Positions 20,715 through 35,640 are shown, numbered from the stretch's first letter. The stretch: DNA of 64,000 bases from Cristatella mucedo (GCA_009760855.2 WPIO01000001.1:16215001-16279000); one strand, 5' to 3'. The notes: a model not told the origin generated them from the sequence alone. Program-made: numbers and translations.

Positions 20715-23090
20715 GGCGGCCAATCTTGAAGCTTGTCCGTGGAACCCTTGCTCGGTGCGAAAAAAACCCACTACTGCGCGACACGATTCGTCACGACGAC
20801 CTTGACCTGCTTCCTTTGACCGAGACCTTGCTGAAACTGATTATTTACCTGAACATAACCGACGCTACCCCAACGGGCTCCTCTTTCTTTTACGTCCCCA
20901 AGATCGATCAAAACTGGTTGAGGAGTCACCAATGCCAAAAGTATATCCCTTAGTTACAGACCATCTGCATTCGATGTGAAGCATTGAGTGCAGATGGTTT
21001 GAAACTGAAGGAGCTCATCTTTCGAACCTCTTGTTTTGAGTCGCTCCAACAGCAAGATGCCAATGTTGACAGGAATCTGTCACCCCCTTCGCCACTCAGG
21101 AACCAATTCTTCTTTATTTCATATTTATCTGATCTCATTTCGGTTATGCGTACAAAAATTCGCTCCTTCTTCATTCTGGCTGCTTTTAAGAATCATATCG
21201 ACGACGTAGGTGACGCCATAAGTGCCGAAATTCGTGCACTGACTGACTCATTTTTTTCTTGTAGCTCATGCACATGACCCCGCCAACAAGCAAAGGTCAC
21301 ACATACAATTAAATATTCTCCCACGATTGTACGCTATCTTCTATATTGCTACCTCATTCTGCACATCTGATCACATGCGTATCTCATTTCTTTCTTCAGT
21401 TTATGCACTCTTCCGCATTCAAAACCATCTTTAAATTATGAAACCATAAAACCCTTTGTATCGATTCTGTCCGCACGAAAATACCTTCATCTCCCCAGTT
21501 GCTCAATTCTACTGCCGACCTCTCCTCATTGGTAAAATGCTATAGCACGACATTAGCCGATGATTTTGAAGAGCTTGAGATTTTGACGACCACTGACAAA
21601 ACAATATGTGCCCTAGCACAGATGGCCAGTGGTTTACGCAGATATTAAGCTAGCAAGATCGCTACTAAGCTAGCTAGATCCACTAAGCTAGCTAGATCTA
21701 CTAAGATAGCTAGATCTACTAAGCTAGCTAGTTCTACTAAGCTAGCTAGATCGCTACTAAGCACAAGCTTAATAAGAAAGCATACAAAAGATCAGGACTG
21801 ACTGTCCATTAGCACGACATACGAGGACTAATGAAGATGCTACCAATCTATTTTAACAAAGGCCAAATCTAGCTTTCTATAAAACGATCGCCGAATAGCA
21901 GATGCACGATCCAATAATGCTAATGCTTACCGTCCAATGTCTTCTTAACCTTCCTAAACCCTCCAGGCTAGCTCCTTACCTTGCGATCCTTGTGGGGATC
22001 TAGCAGATCGTTTCTCTAGCTTTTATTCTTAGTTAAGTTTTACAATCTCAGAGAATCAATTCCAAAGGTAGCCAGACTCCTCTTCACTCAGTGGACTCCT
22101 CTTCCTCAATAGCATCACCACGGGACTCTTCTCTCTAGATTCCTTGCAGCACCTCAATGTCCCAATCCAAGCTTGCCACTAGTGACTTAATGTTGAAGTT
22201 CATCTCCCAGTCTAAGATGACTTCAAGAACCTGAAACTAAGAACCACTGTTCTCCCTACGCGATACATAGACCTGCCGCTGCCATGCATAAGGAACATTA
22301 CAGATATGTCCGCAACCTCAGATCTTTCCCTGCTTCTTTCAAAAAGCTTTTGGTGAGGCTACTAATTAAGAAAACAAGAGAAACCAAGAGAACTTTAGCA
22401 ACTTCCGCCCAGTCTTCCTGCTGCCGTTCCTATCAAATACACTGGAACAATCAGTGGCAGACCAGATAAACTATTACATGGAAACTTCAAAACTTGCGTG
22501 GAACTAATCACTCCACAGCCTCAGCATTGCTTCGGGAATATAACGACAGTCTCAGGAATGCAGACTTGGAAAAAGTCTCTCTCTCTGTTTTGCTTGATTT
22601 TTCGGCATTTTTTGATACAATTGAATACCAACTACGTCTCGCAAGCCTCTCATTTTGCCTGGGAATCACTGGCACTGCACTGCAATCATATCTCAAAAGG
22701 AGAATCTTGAGCATTGATGTCAATGTTAGCAACCATCCGAGGGACTATTAAAGTAGGGGATACTCTAGGGATCTGTGCTTGGTCCGCTTCTTTTCACTTA
22801 GTATACTCTTTCTCTTGTCGATGTAATCGCCAAGCACATTCTAAACTTTGACTTCAAAGCCGATTAACTACAGCTCTACCTAAGCTTTGATCCCTTCCAC
22901 TCCTCCAGCACGACCAACTCTCTCAACTCCCTTGCAGCATGTACTGCAGACGGCCGCACTTGGATGGCAGCAAACTTTCTCAATTTGAATGACGATAAAA
23001 CCCACAAACTAGTTATGAGCGCACCTTTCGTGGCTCGGAAATCGGAATGCTTAACGATCAAAATGAGCTGTGCCAGTCTATCTCATGTAA
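20715..23090 (+). mobile_element. Most complete L2-like LINE, with endonuclease remnants
   Basis: Order on the plus strand: endonuclease N-terminal block (LDLLPLTET) near 20810, endonuclease C-terminal DFN-like block (NHIDDVGDA) near 21195, the linker (LNSTADLSSL) near 21510, RT N-terminal blocks near 22370-22500, the palm block (LLDFSAFFDTIEYQL) near 22590, LGITGTALQ near 22665, and an AANFLNLNDDKT block near 22975. It ends abruptly near 23090 without the usual tail. Multiple stops make it inactive. Segments 21790-22270 match a second partial copy at 35985-36415. Confidence 0.8.
21650..21763 (+). repeat. 18-bp minisatellite inside LINE
   Basis: About six imperfect copies of an ACTAAGCTAGCTAGATCT-like unit. 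It lies within the linker region of the surrounding LINE. Confidence 0.85.
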
Positions 23091-23407
23091 CAGTGGCCAA
23101 GCCTGGATTTTTCACCCGGAGGGGGCAAGACCTGCAAGCTAGGCGGGACTGGACCCGCCATATATAAAACATAGTAGCGCAAAATCGTAATGTCTATTCG
23201 ACAGCAACTCTGCGGCTGCTCGTCGGCTGCAATTCGCCCTAAGACCCCGGTGGCTGTCAGCGCAGCTTCCTTTGGCCTTTTCATCTTCCGGTAACCGTCG
23301 GCGGCTAGCGTGCCGTCGTCGCAGTCTGCTGAGATAACGGAATAGACCGAGCCGATGCAAAAAAAGCGCGGTCGGTCCTCGCCGACGCTGCGCTACCCGC
23401 CTCCTTG
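23091..23407. other. Transition from LINE to CpG-rich DNA
   Basis: CpG content rises sharply and leads into the GCC array. No gene is called. Confidence 0.4.
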
Positions 23408-27269
<3,862 letters not shown>

Positions 27270-27400
27270 CTCTCCTGCTCTTCCCTCTTTCTAAGCAATT
27301 GAGGGGCGTCTGAGTCAACGAGTATGACGTCGTCGCGGTCGATGATGGCATACCACTGGCCCTGGCCCTTCCTTCCGTCTTGCACTTCCTACCTCTCCTC
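27270..27400 (+). pseudogene. Degenerate copy of Orange-gene exon start
   Basis: Sequence 27288-27385 aligns with 29196-29290, the 5' leader and first coding bases of the Orange-domain gene. It shares 'tctaagcaattgaggggcgtct', the start region 'agtatgacgtcgtc' and 'ccactggccctggc'. Small indels break the frame within about 10 codons of the ATG, and the similarity then runs into a CT repeat. A good acceptor-like context (cttccctctttctaag) precedes it. Confidence 0.6.
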
Positions 27401-27404
27401 CTCC

Positions 27405-27408
<4 letters not shown>

Positions 27409-27467
<59 letters not shown>

Positions 27468-27505
27468 TCTCCCCTCTCCCCTCTCCTCTCTCCGCTCTCT
27501 CTCCT
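27409..27505. repeat. (CT)n microsatellite
   Basis: A pure CT dinucleotide run of about 55 bases, then CTCC-rich sequence. Confidence 0.95.
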
Positions 27506-27682
27506 GCTGCTAATTTTCCGTCGCGAGGTAGCAGGGCTGGGATGAAAATGAGGTAGACGCTTCAGGATGGCCGGCGAGGAGGTCGCGTACCTAGGGGCGA
27601 GGTCGTAATCTTCGCATCGCCCACCCGGCGGCGGCTGCCAGTTTTACCTACTAATGAGATGTTTATGCGTAAGCGAGCGGAG

Positions 27683-27884
27683 AGCAGCCGTCTGCGGAGG
27701 GAGCCCCCGTCGCCCCCTCAGCCAGTCAGCGGCCTAGCAGCTGCCGCTCGCTCAGCCCACCAAGCGCTCGCTCTCGCGCAGAAAGCAGCCGTCTGCGGAG
27801 GGAGCCCTGGCGCCCCATTCAGCCAGTCAGCGGCCTGGCAGCTGTCGCACGCACGCCACCCAGCGCTCGCTCGGGCGCTAGCTC
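27683..27884. repeat. Tandem duplication, two units of about 101 bp
   Basis: Both units start 'agcagccgtctgcggaggga' (at 27683 and 27784) and share the 'cagccagtcagcggcct' segment. Scattered substitutions show it is not brand new. It lies in the CpG island, upstream of a splice-donor-like site. Confidence 0.85.
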
Positions 27885-27969
27885 AGCAGAAGCAGTAGCA
27901 GTAGCAGATACGCCTACACTCCGGTGGCGGCGTTCGGACTGCCGAGGCGCGATCGCTATTCGCTCTTAG
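27885..27969 (+). other. Putative 5' non-coding exon of Orange-domain gene
   Basis: It ends in an excellent donor, cttag|gtgagt, at 27969/27970 and sits in CpG-rich DNA. The next strong acceptor on this strand is ctctag at 29121-29122, which would give an intron of about 1150 bases. Transcription and the exon's left end are inferred. Confidence 0.35.
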
Positions 27970-28007
27970 GTGAGTGCCGCGGCAGCACAGCGACCACACT
28001 TGAAGAG

Positions 28008-28046
28008 AGCCGCAGCAGCCGCAGCAGCCGCAGCAGCCGCAGCAGC
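28008..28046. repeat. (GCAGCC)n-type CAG/CCG repeat
   Basis: About four units of gcagccgca within the putative 5' intron of the Orange-domain gene. Confidence 0.85.
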
Positions 28047-28727
28047 CGCTGGCCCGGCTGTCTGGCGCCGAGGACCGGGCCACTGGACGCGAGGTCGCTC
28101 GAGACTGCCATGCGTCGTCGCAGTATGTCGGTGCCCGGCTCACACTCGTTCGGCAGCAGCGCATGCTGTCGCTATCGAGAGCAGAACGGGCCGATCTACA
28201 TTTTCGCCGCCGAGAACGCCTTTATCTCGGCTGGCACCGGAACGCGGCCAGCGCCTTGGGGAAGCCCTATCCGGTCGGTGGAGCGGCCGCAACCACCCCT
28301 CACCTCTCCCTCTCCCGACCGGGTCGGTCTATCGTAAGGGACGCAGGGGAGTGGTGCAATGCGGATCTGCGCTCGGCGCTCGCTACGTTCGGGGGCGGCG
28401 GCGGCGACGCCGAGTAGTGCAGCGGGAAACAAAAGCACCCACCCGCCTACGCCGGCCGCGGTACCGAGCCGGCGTCCCGTCACGCCCACCGCCGGCCGCC
28501 GAGACAGCTGCTACTATTCGACTATGCAGCAGCTGCGCTTTTGTCGTCGCGGCGGCCGATCTCGTGGCGGCCGATGGCGCAGGGCTCGGCGCAGCTTTTA
28601 TGGCTCAGCTGCCCGCATTGACCCGCGTTAGCAGTCGGCTGCTCTCTCGGAGACTCACCGGAAATCGGCGGCGACCTGCTGCAGCCCTTGAGCCAGAGGA
28701 GCAGTCGGTCTCTCCCCTTTCTTCTAC

Positions 28728-29122
28728 CTTCCTCTTCTCCCTCCCTCCCTCCCTCTCTCTCTCTCCCTCTTTCTTCCACCTTTACCACTCCTCACTTTCT
28801 TCCCTTTCTCCCTGTTTTCGCCCCCTCTCCTCTCTTTCTCTCTCCTTTCTCCCCCTTTCTCTCTCTCTCTCTCCTCCGTTTCTTTCCTTCCTTTCTCTCC
28901 TTCCCCTCCTCTCTCCTCCCTTCCTGCCTCCTTTCTCCCTTCCCTCTCTCCAGCCGTTATCCCCATTTCTTCCCCCTCTCTCTCTCCTTCCTTTCTACCT
29001 CCTTTCTCCCACCTTCCTTTTTTCATCTTTCTCCCCCCTCTCTCTCTCTCCCCTACCCTCCTTTCATCCCCTCTCTCTTCCGGATCTCTTTCTCCCTCTT
29101 TTCTCCCTTCCTCTCGCTCTAG
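28728..29122 (+). promoter_or_regulatory. Roughly 390-nt pyrimidine tract ending in a splice acceptor
   Basis: The plus strand is C/T almost throughout, with scattered purines, and ends exactly at 'cctctcgctctag' (acceptor AG at 29121-29122). The exon that follows carries the Orange-domain ORF. The tract may be an expanded polypyrimidine tract, a neutral CT-rich satellite, or triplex-forming DNA. Confidence 0.6.
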
Positions 29123-29231
29123 CTTGATTTGGGCTGTGGATTTTAATGACAGCGACTGGAATTTCGTTCCAGCTCGGAGCGGCAGTCTCTGAAGTGGTCT
29201 AAGCTATTGAGGAGCGTCTTCGCGAACCAGT

Positions 29232-29738
29232 ATGACGTCGTCCCTGTCTGATGACGTTGTGCCGCTGGCCCTGGCTGGCTTTCGTGCCTGCTACGACGAC
29301 GCAATATTTTACCTGACGGAGATGGAGGGCCTGGATGAGAGCGATCCCGTCGTGGTCGGCCTCAAGCAGCACTTGGACGAACAATGGCGTCAGATGTACG
29401 TCGAGCTGCTTCTAGGCGAGCTCCGAGAAAGCGAGGTCAAGGACGACGGTCGAAGCGCTCTCTGCTGCTACCCTTCGCAGCTCGCTTCCGCTCAGAGAGA
29501 CTCCTTCTCACCGCTCTGTCATTCCCCGTCAACCTGTGACTCTGCTGAAGCGTCGGCGGCGGCGGCGGCGGACTCGGCTTCTTCGCTGCCCATATTGCTG
29601 AACAATCCGGATCTCTTGGCCATTGCGAGCGAATTGCTGTTCGCGATGGAGGACGAGCAGCAAGGCGACGCGTGCGACTGGGACGACGACAGCGCCGACG
29701 ACGAAGACGATGATGACGACGTCACTTTCACCGAGTAG
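29232..29738 (+). CDS. Orange-domain (Hairy/HES-like) protein without visible bHLH
   Basis: The 168-codon ORF begins at an ATG preceded by in-frame stops at about 29190 and 29211, so it starts here unless an unrecognised exon joins later. Residues 13-52 match the Orange domain of Hairy/HES/HEY repressors: GF-x(2)-C at 16-20, YL at 27-28, GLD-x-SDP at 33-39 and HL at 47-48. That domain normally mediates dimer or partner choice just after a bHLH. No bHLH is visible in the upstream sequence, and the C-terminus lacks the Groucho-binding WRPW. Instead, residues 138-168 form a strongly acidic tail (DDDSADDEDDDDD). A poly-Ala stretch lies near residue 108. A candidate poly(A) signal AATAAA is at 30451. 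The domain call is fairly firm, but whether the gene is complete is uncertain. Confidence 0.65.
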   Translation: MTSSLSDDVVPLALAGFRACYDDAIFYLTEMEGLDESDPVVVGLKQHLDEQWRQMYVELLLGELRESEVKDDGRSALCCYPSQLASAQRDSFSPLCHSPSTCDSAEASAAAAADSASSLPILLNNPDLLAIASELLFAMEDEQQGDACDWDDDSADDEDDDDDVTFTE

Positions 29739-29739
29739 C

Positions 29740-32084
29740 GACCAGCACCTTCTGACATAGATTGCTGCTAGGCGGCCGCATTTAGTCAAGGCGTGCAATA
29801 TCTCGGAAACGTTGCAATAGGCGCCTCCCGCGCTGCTTCCGCTCTCCTCTCGTCTGCGGAGGAGTGGAAGCTTGATCTCCTGAAGCAGCATCTAATGCTC
29901 TCTTCTTAGCAGTAGGCCTAAGTCGCTGCCGCTGGGTGTGCTTGCCACTCGCGTTTCACAAGCGAACGTGTCTAGTGGGGTAGCTGGCAGTTCGCTCTCG
30001 CCGACGCGGGTCGCCCTGCCGTTCACCGGCGACAGTCGGTCGCTGTGTCGTTGGCGTGCGTCCACTGTCTCACTCGACGTTGGCCGTTGTAAGCGAGACT
30101 AATCGTAGTGCTAAACGTCTGCTACCTCGTGCGATCGTTAGCGAACGGGCGATCTCTGACCAGAGGACGGAGGAGGGCAGAAGAGCAACGGACGCCTCTC
30201 TAAATGAGGAGGCGCCAGCGAGCGTCAGTCGCCAACGGCCGCGGCCGGGCTCACGAACGCTCTTCTCTCGTTGCGAACCAGGAGCGACGTAGCAGGTCGT
30301 GTAACGCGAGGATGCGACTCGCTGACCTCCAGTCTCCAGCGATTTGAATGTCGCCTCCAGGAATCTGACAGGGGTGTGCAACAACGCCTCCCCCGCCCCG
30401 CCCCGCCCCCGGCTGCCGAGGGCCCGTTGCTTTTCGCTCGCTTAGCGGGAAATAAACGACGTGCGACTGCTGCAGTCGAAGGCTGCGACTGAGCTCGCGT
30501 TCTAGTATTTCGTATTCTAGTCGGATGCGTTCGCTTTCTGCTTCGCTTCCTCGTTTCTGCGCTCGGCGGCAGAAACACGTTTTTAGAAAAACGAGGCAAC
30601 AACAGCGGCTGCGAGACCGCGTGAGGACACTTTCGCCGGCAATACCGACGGCTCGATAGTCGAGCTCCGGCTGAACGGTGGCTGAAGCACGGAACGTGTA
30701 CCTTCAGCCAATTTCGGCGAGTTTGCCGCCTAGAAATTTCAGCGAGCTCGGCGAAGTAGCTCTCTCGCCCGCTGGCTAACGGCGAGAGCGAAACCAGGTG
30801 CAGACGGTAGCGACTGGAAACTGCACTGTAGGATGCGCCGGGATGGCGAGGTAGCGGCTCGGGTAGGGACCGGCTGCGCAGCAGCTCACAGGCTGGAGAA
30901 CCGGACCGACGGCCGAGCGGTCACGGGCGCGTGGTGTGAGTGCGGCGCAATGTCCGAAAGGCTCTCGCTCCTCCGGCGGCGAGCCGACGTGGGCCGCCGC
31001 CAGCGCATCCTCTCTCGCTCAAGCGCCCCGGTGCACCGACGCAAGAGAGTGGACGACGGTCCGGGTACCGGAAGCGGCGAGCGACCCGGCGGTGGCTGCG
31101 AGTGCGCCCCGCGATCTTCTTTGACGGCGCTCGCTCGGGTCCGGCCGCCGAGCAGCTGCTTCAAGCGCTGCAATTAACCGATAAACTGCCCGGAGACTTC
31201 CTCGGCCAGCCCCTCCCTTTACCCAGGACGGAGCCGTAATTAAGGGAGCGCTGCCGGCCGCGGTCGATTCGCTGTCCGTACGCACGCGGCATGATGAAGC
31301 AACGCTCTGCCGATTCTAAAAACAACGAAATGCGAAACCGCTGCAGAACGCACGGCAAACAGAGCCCCAGCTAGCGCCCTTACGGTGAGGCCGGCGCTCC
31401 GCCGACTGCACTTCCGCTGGCCCTTCTCCTGCACGTCTCGGGCACACCGCGACACCGAGACGCTGCCGCCGAAGTGGAATCTCGCTCGTGACGCAAGCGG
31501 CACCGCACGCGCGTCGCCATCAGCTCGGCCCACCTCCTCTAGTATCTTTTGAAGAAAAGAAAAAGAAAATGCATCCAGCGACTCCGGCCGGAAGCGAAAA
31601 CTATTTGCCGGTATTCCTGCCATCAGCTTCAGATCGAGGCTACGAGCAGAGTTTCGGCTCGATATGCCAGGATTCCTTGATTTGAAGCGGCTCGGCTAGG
31701 CAAGCATTCTGATATAATCGGCAATCCTGGACGACTGCTGCCGACCTGATTTCGCAAACGACGAGACAGCAGAGAGGCAGAATATGAACTCCGCAGCCGG
31801 CCCCAACAAAACCAAGCGGCAGGCACTCGCTGTTTCAAGAGAGCGACTAACGCCGTCATGCGACTGGCTGTCGCGTGACTGAGATGAACCCTCCAATCAG
31901 GCCAAGCTCAAGAAAGCTATGCCTCGCAGTGGAAATTGCTGAACTTGGCCAAAGGCTTAAAACTAGAGACAGACTATGAAATAGTTTGCGATAAGCAGGC
32001 TTTCGGGCAGCCCGATATTCAATTATGCTAATGCTGCCTGTTATTCCTCGTCGGACCAGATTTAAATATGGCCTCTAAACTGGC
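29740..32084. other. CpG-rich sequence downstream of the Orange gene
   Basis: No homology was recognised. It contains AATAAA at 30451-30456, a possible poly(A) signal for the Orange gene. Open frames (30833-31177 plus, 31240-31623 minus) are unsupported. CpG density drops after about 31900. Confidence 0.4.
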
Positions 32085-32200
32085 TAGAATTCAAGAGGAA
32101 ATCTTGACCTCACTTTTGGTGTCGGTCTGCCGGTCGACGATTCCTGGCGATGAGCCTTGAGCAACTCTAGGCTTGTAACGAGTCTGCTGGAATTGCCTGC
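32085..32200 (+). repeat. Dispersed repeat D, single copy
   Basis: It shares a 'tcggtctgccggtcg..gagcctt' pattern with two tandem copies at 41310-41500 and 41620-41790. The family is unclassified. Confidence 0.4.
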
Positions 32201-32221
32201 CGTACCTACCGCGATACACAT

Positions 32222-32820
32222 TCTAAACTTTGATAATAATAATAAAATTGATAAATTGTCCTCAGAGAACTCACTCTCTTTTAGATGCTTTACATTTGCT
32301 TCAAAGGAAGCATGATTGAAAGGCTAATAGTAGCATATTCAAGAAAAAACGTGAATAATATGGTTAGGGGTGACATTCGCAGGCTCTGCATGCAAGTGTG
32401 GTTAGTTGCAGCATGCACAGTGCCAGCAAGCATAAGCATGTAAAGATCGAAGCACAGGGACCCATTAAAGGCTGTGATAAATAGGTACGTTTATAATTTC
32501 TTTTTCAATGTGGTCAATTCAGTTGATGTCGCGACAAAAGTCGGGAGTGAGTTCCAGGCATAGGGGGCATACGAACAAAATGCACGGTCTCCAAAGGATT
32601 TGAGGTTTGTATGAGGTATAGGTAAGCAGTTAGTTTCCGAAAAGCGGGTGGTGCGATGCTTGGCCTGGTGGGGAAGTATATCTGATCGGTAGGCTCTAGC
32701 CAAAGAATGATGGAACCTAAAAGTGAGCGACAACACCTTTAAGTCGATCCGTTGCTTGACTGGTAGCCAGTGCTGGTCGGTGAGAAGGGGTGTGGTGTGG
32801 CACTTTGTGCTCTAGCTAGA
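32222..32820 (-). mobile_element. L2-like LINE, 3' end
   Basis: The minus strand gives LSLTFRFHHSLARAY, LPHQAKHRTTRFSE and SFGDRAFCSYAP, then the 3' UTR and tail ending at 32230 with an ATT-rich end. The 5' truncation is at about 32820. One ORF of 81 codons (32491-32736) is intact. Confidence 0.88.
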
Positions 32821-32984
32821 CGGTGTCGCCGATATTGCTGCTTGCGGCACTTTGTTCGCATTTCCTACCGAACGGTGCGATACGAGTGTCAGGTCTGCAC
32901 ACGTGTCGGACGCGTTGGCGCCGCTAGCTGAGTGAGGCCTGAGGGGTGGACGTGAATGGGTCGAGCCGCTGCTACGACTCCTCA

Positions 32985-33356
32985 CTATTGGCCGCTGATT
33001 TGAGGAGCCAGTTCCACCGGCACTACTCGGCCTCGCGGCGCCAGTGAGAGTGCAGCACCCGAACCGTGCACTGCGTTTGGTGCGACCGACATTAGTTTCA
33101 GAGCTGCAAAGCAGGCCATCGTAACTTGACAGCGACGGATACTTGCGGTAATTTCGAAAATAAATGCGTTCACAAAAACGCGGCGAACGCAACGGGTGCC
33201 GGGCATCGCCGACGTTGCGACTGATTGCGTTGCTGGTGGAACTTTTGCCTCGGGCACCGCTAGCGAGTTCTGGAAGCGCAAATGCACCCAGGACCACGAT
33301 GGCAGGCAGCAGAGCACGACGGCGATCAATAATGCCCAATATTCAGAGCATACCAC
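32985..33356 (-). CDS. Putative secreted protein ORF, unrecognised
   Basis: The 123-codon ORF starts at an ATG with a classic signal-peptide profile: a short N-region, then a hydrophobic WALLIAVVLCCLPSWSW stretch at about residues 7-23. The rest has four cysteines and no recognised domain. A second minus-strand frame (32812-33339) is open for 175 codons across the same DNA and also looks signal-like but lacks an ATG, so the true frame is unclear. A LINE begins right downstream at 32820. No splice sites were confirmed. It may be a first exon, a pseudogene or chance. Confidence 0.25.
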   Translation of the reverse strand: MVCSEYWALLIAVVLCCLPSWSWVHLRFQNSLAVPEAKVPPATQSVATSAMPGTRCVRRVFVNAFIFEITASIRRCQVTMACFAALKLMSVAPNAVHGSGAALSLAPRGRVVPVELAPQISGQ

Positions 33357-33420
33357 GAGCTTAACGCTTAGCTTTCAAACAAAGAATGCCACATATTTAT
33401 GGACAGGAAGCTGGCAGATA

Positions 33421-33789
33421 GCTGAGTATTTAAATAGCAATTCATTAACAACTTTTCGATTGCAGCCCATGTGGTTCTAGGTTAATGAAATTTAAGAAAC
33501 CGCTGTAATTCCAAAAAGCCACAGTTGAGGTCAGATTAATGACGACCATTTTATGACCGTGTTCAGACATTAAATTAAAGAAACTTAACGTAAAGTGTAA
33601 TAGGTGTCAACTTCCGGTATCTCTGCCGCATTAGGCTCTAATATAAGTCTTTACCGAGAAATTTTAGATAGCATATTTAAATTTGCCGAAAATATCGTGG
33701 ATCTGCACCCCGAGTAATTATGCTCTCAATAAATGCACTACACAATCCCATTAGATGCTCAGTAGCTCTAATAATAATGATAATATTAA
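33421..33789. other. AT-rich, nothing recognised
   Basis: No ORF or repeat of note was seen. Confidence 0.4.
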
Positions 33790-33918
33790 TTTCGTATATC
33801 GCCCAAAGAGAACTTAATCCCTATTCAAGCGCTTCATATGTGCCACAGGGTTCGAGCCCACGACCTCAGCCAGACCTTGGTCGGGGCGCGCACCTTAACC
33901 GCTGGGCCAAACCAGCTC
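33790..33918 (-). mobile_element. SINE-B copy
   Basis: The minus strand carries the tRNA-like head (tggcccagcggttaaggtg, then 'gggctcgaaccc') and the LINE-like tail (gaagcgcttgaataggg..). Confidence 0.88.
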
Positions 33919-34394
33919 AGCAAGTGCTATCTCCTTAGGTAGGGTCGTACACATAGGGAGGGGCAGGGGGCGATTGCCGGTTAGTCTAGTCGGTCCGCCG
34001 GGCACCGCCTTGTATCAACATCCGCCCTGCAGTTCGCACCTCGGGGCACGGCATGGAAATGGCCCACGTCCACGAGTTATCCCGGGCCGGCGACTCCTCG
34101 GGGCCTACGTAGCAGGGGTCACGAAACGACAGCAGAAGTAGCCGCTGGCAGCTTTATATTCCTGGCGATTCAAAGGCCACGCCCCCTTTCCACCCCCTCT
34201 TCCCAGTTACGGCCGATTGAGCAACCAATTCAGTTCTCAGTTACTCAATTCTCGAGAATTGCTCGGTCTCTGGTACCGTGCAGATCGAAAGACACGCATC
34301 AGGTATGGCGCTCGCCAATGTAATACGCTCACAATCAGTGAGACCAGCAAAGGACGACCGCCAATGTTCCTGAGCTTGCAACCATCCAGCACTT

Positions 34395-34500
34395 CCGATA
34401 CGAAATGTTATAGACGCGCTGCAGCAGCCTTTGCCATAAACACGGCACTCGTAACTCGGTACAAGTCCTTGCCGGTGTGCGACAAATACCGGTGAAGCTG
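34395..34500 (-). repeat. Unclassified dispersed repeat (pair with 45095-45215)
   Basis: Both loci carry 'gacaaataccgg(t/c)gaagct' preceded by a diverged but colinear segment containing 'cactcgtaac' or 'cacccgtaac'. Neither is coding. Confidence 0.35.
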
Positions 34501-35640
34501 GCGCATCGAAGAAAAGCTAGTGAGTTGCAGGTGATGCCTGATTTACTCGTGCATCGGGAGTCGGTAGCAGGACGTATCAGCGAGAAAGAGCACCCGTACA
34601 ACAAGTATACGTATAGCGTAGAGCACTCTATTAGGTGGCTGCAGAGGGCTGCGTCAGTACAGTACCAGCCCTAGCGAACAACTCACTGGATCGAAGCAAA
34701 GGTTGTGCATCTAATGCGCTCAAAGTCAACGCAGTACTTACTAATTGTTACAGATGAAGTGCAGTTTCTTCGCTCTACAATTCAGGAGCCGCTAATGACC
34801 TGCTGGGTGGCAATAATCTCGCTGCTGTAGCATTCCAATGTCTAGGGTGGCAATAATCTGGACGATATACGCAGCATTCTAGCGTTTCATTGTTCAATGC
34901 AGTTGTTCTTCAGCTGTCTTCTCCTTATCTTCATCAGAAACAGTCGTCACAGCATCGAGCACGGCTTCTATGAACTGTATTATTTAGATTTTTATTATTT
35001 GCTTCATCGAGTATGGTGTAACGAATTATTTTGAATGATGGGCTCCACTGACATTCAGGGCTGCAACCCTTCGCTTAGCTAGAGATAGGCGAATACCTCT
35101 AGCTTCATCCCCATCTAATAAAACAGCTGAAAAGATCGGAAGTAGCACACACAAAGTAGCGCATACAAAGAGCCAGCCTTCATGGCACGATACTCTGGCG
35201 ATGGCTGCAGTCATTTATCATGTTCATCCCTTGCATCGTCTCACCAATGGCTTCATGTCTTCATTGCACTTACTCAGACAGCCTGTACGGTATGAGGAAC
35301 AACATCTAGCAAATCTCTTGTGCGAGCATAGACGGTAGACTTGTAAAATGCTGTGAACAATTAACTTATAGGGAGAAATAAGTGCAATCCATTTTCTTTA
35401 AATACACGCCGGTATAGTAACTATAGCGTGGCCTTTACTGTAAGAATTGGTTTTGACTTTGCTGGGGCGTGAATACCGTGGCATTGCGCTCACCCACTTT
35501 AAATCCGATTGGGAAAAATTGCAAAAAAAGCCATTTAGACTTAATGACGAGTAAAAGAAGGAGCAGTCAACCCCGAGTCAACAAAATCGTGGAGATTCGT
35601 TGAAAAACAGAAACTAACCAGAGATAGAGATAGAGTGAGC
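34501..35640. other. Intergenic, unclassified
   Basis: No gene was recognised. A short internal direct repeat (ctagggtggcaataatct) occurs near 34810-34860. Confidence 0.4.

Noticed and set aside
28688-29127. Ser/Leu/Pro-rich ORFs over 28.6-29.1 kb
   Set aside because: Translation of the CT tract; the same DNA is better explained as the intron end before the 29122 acceptor.
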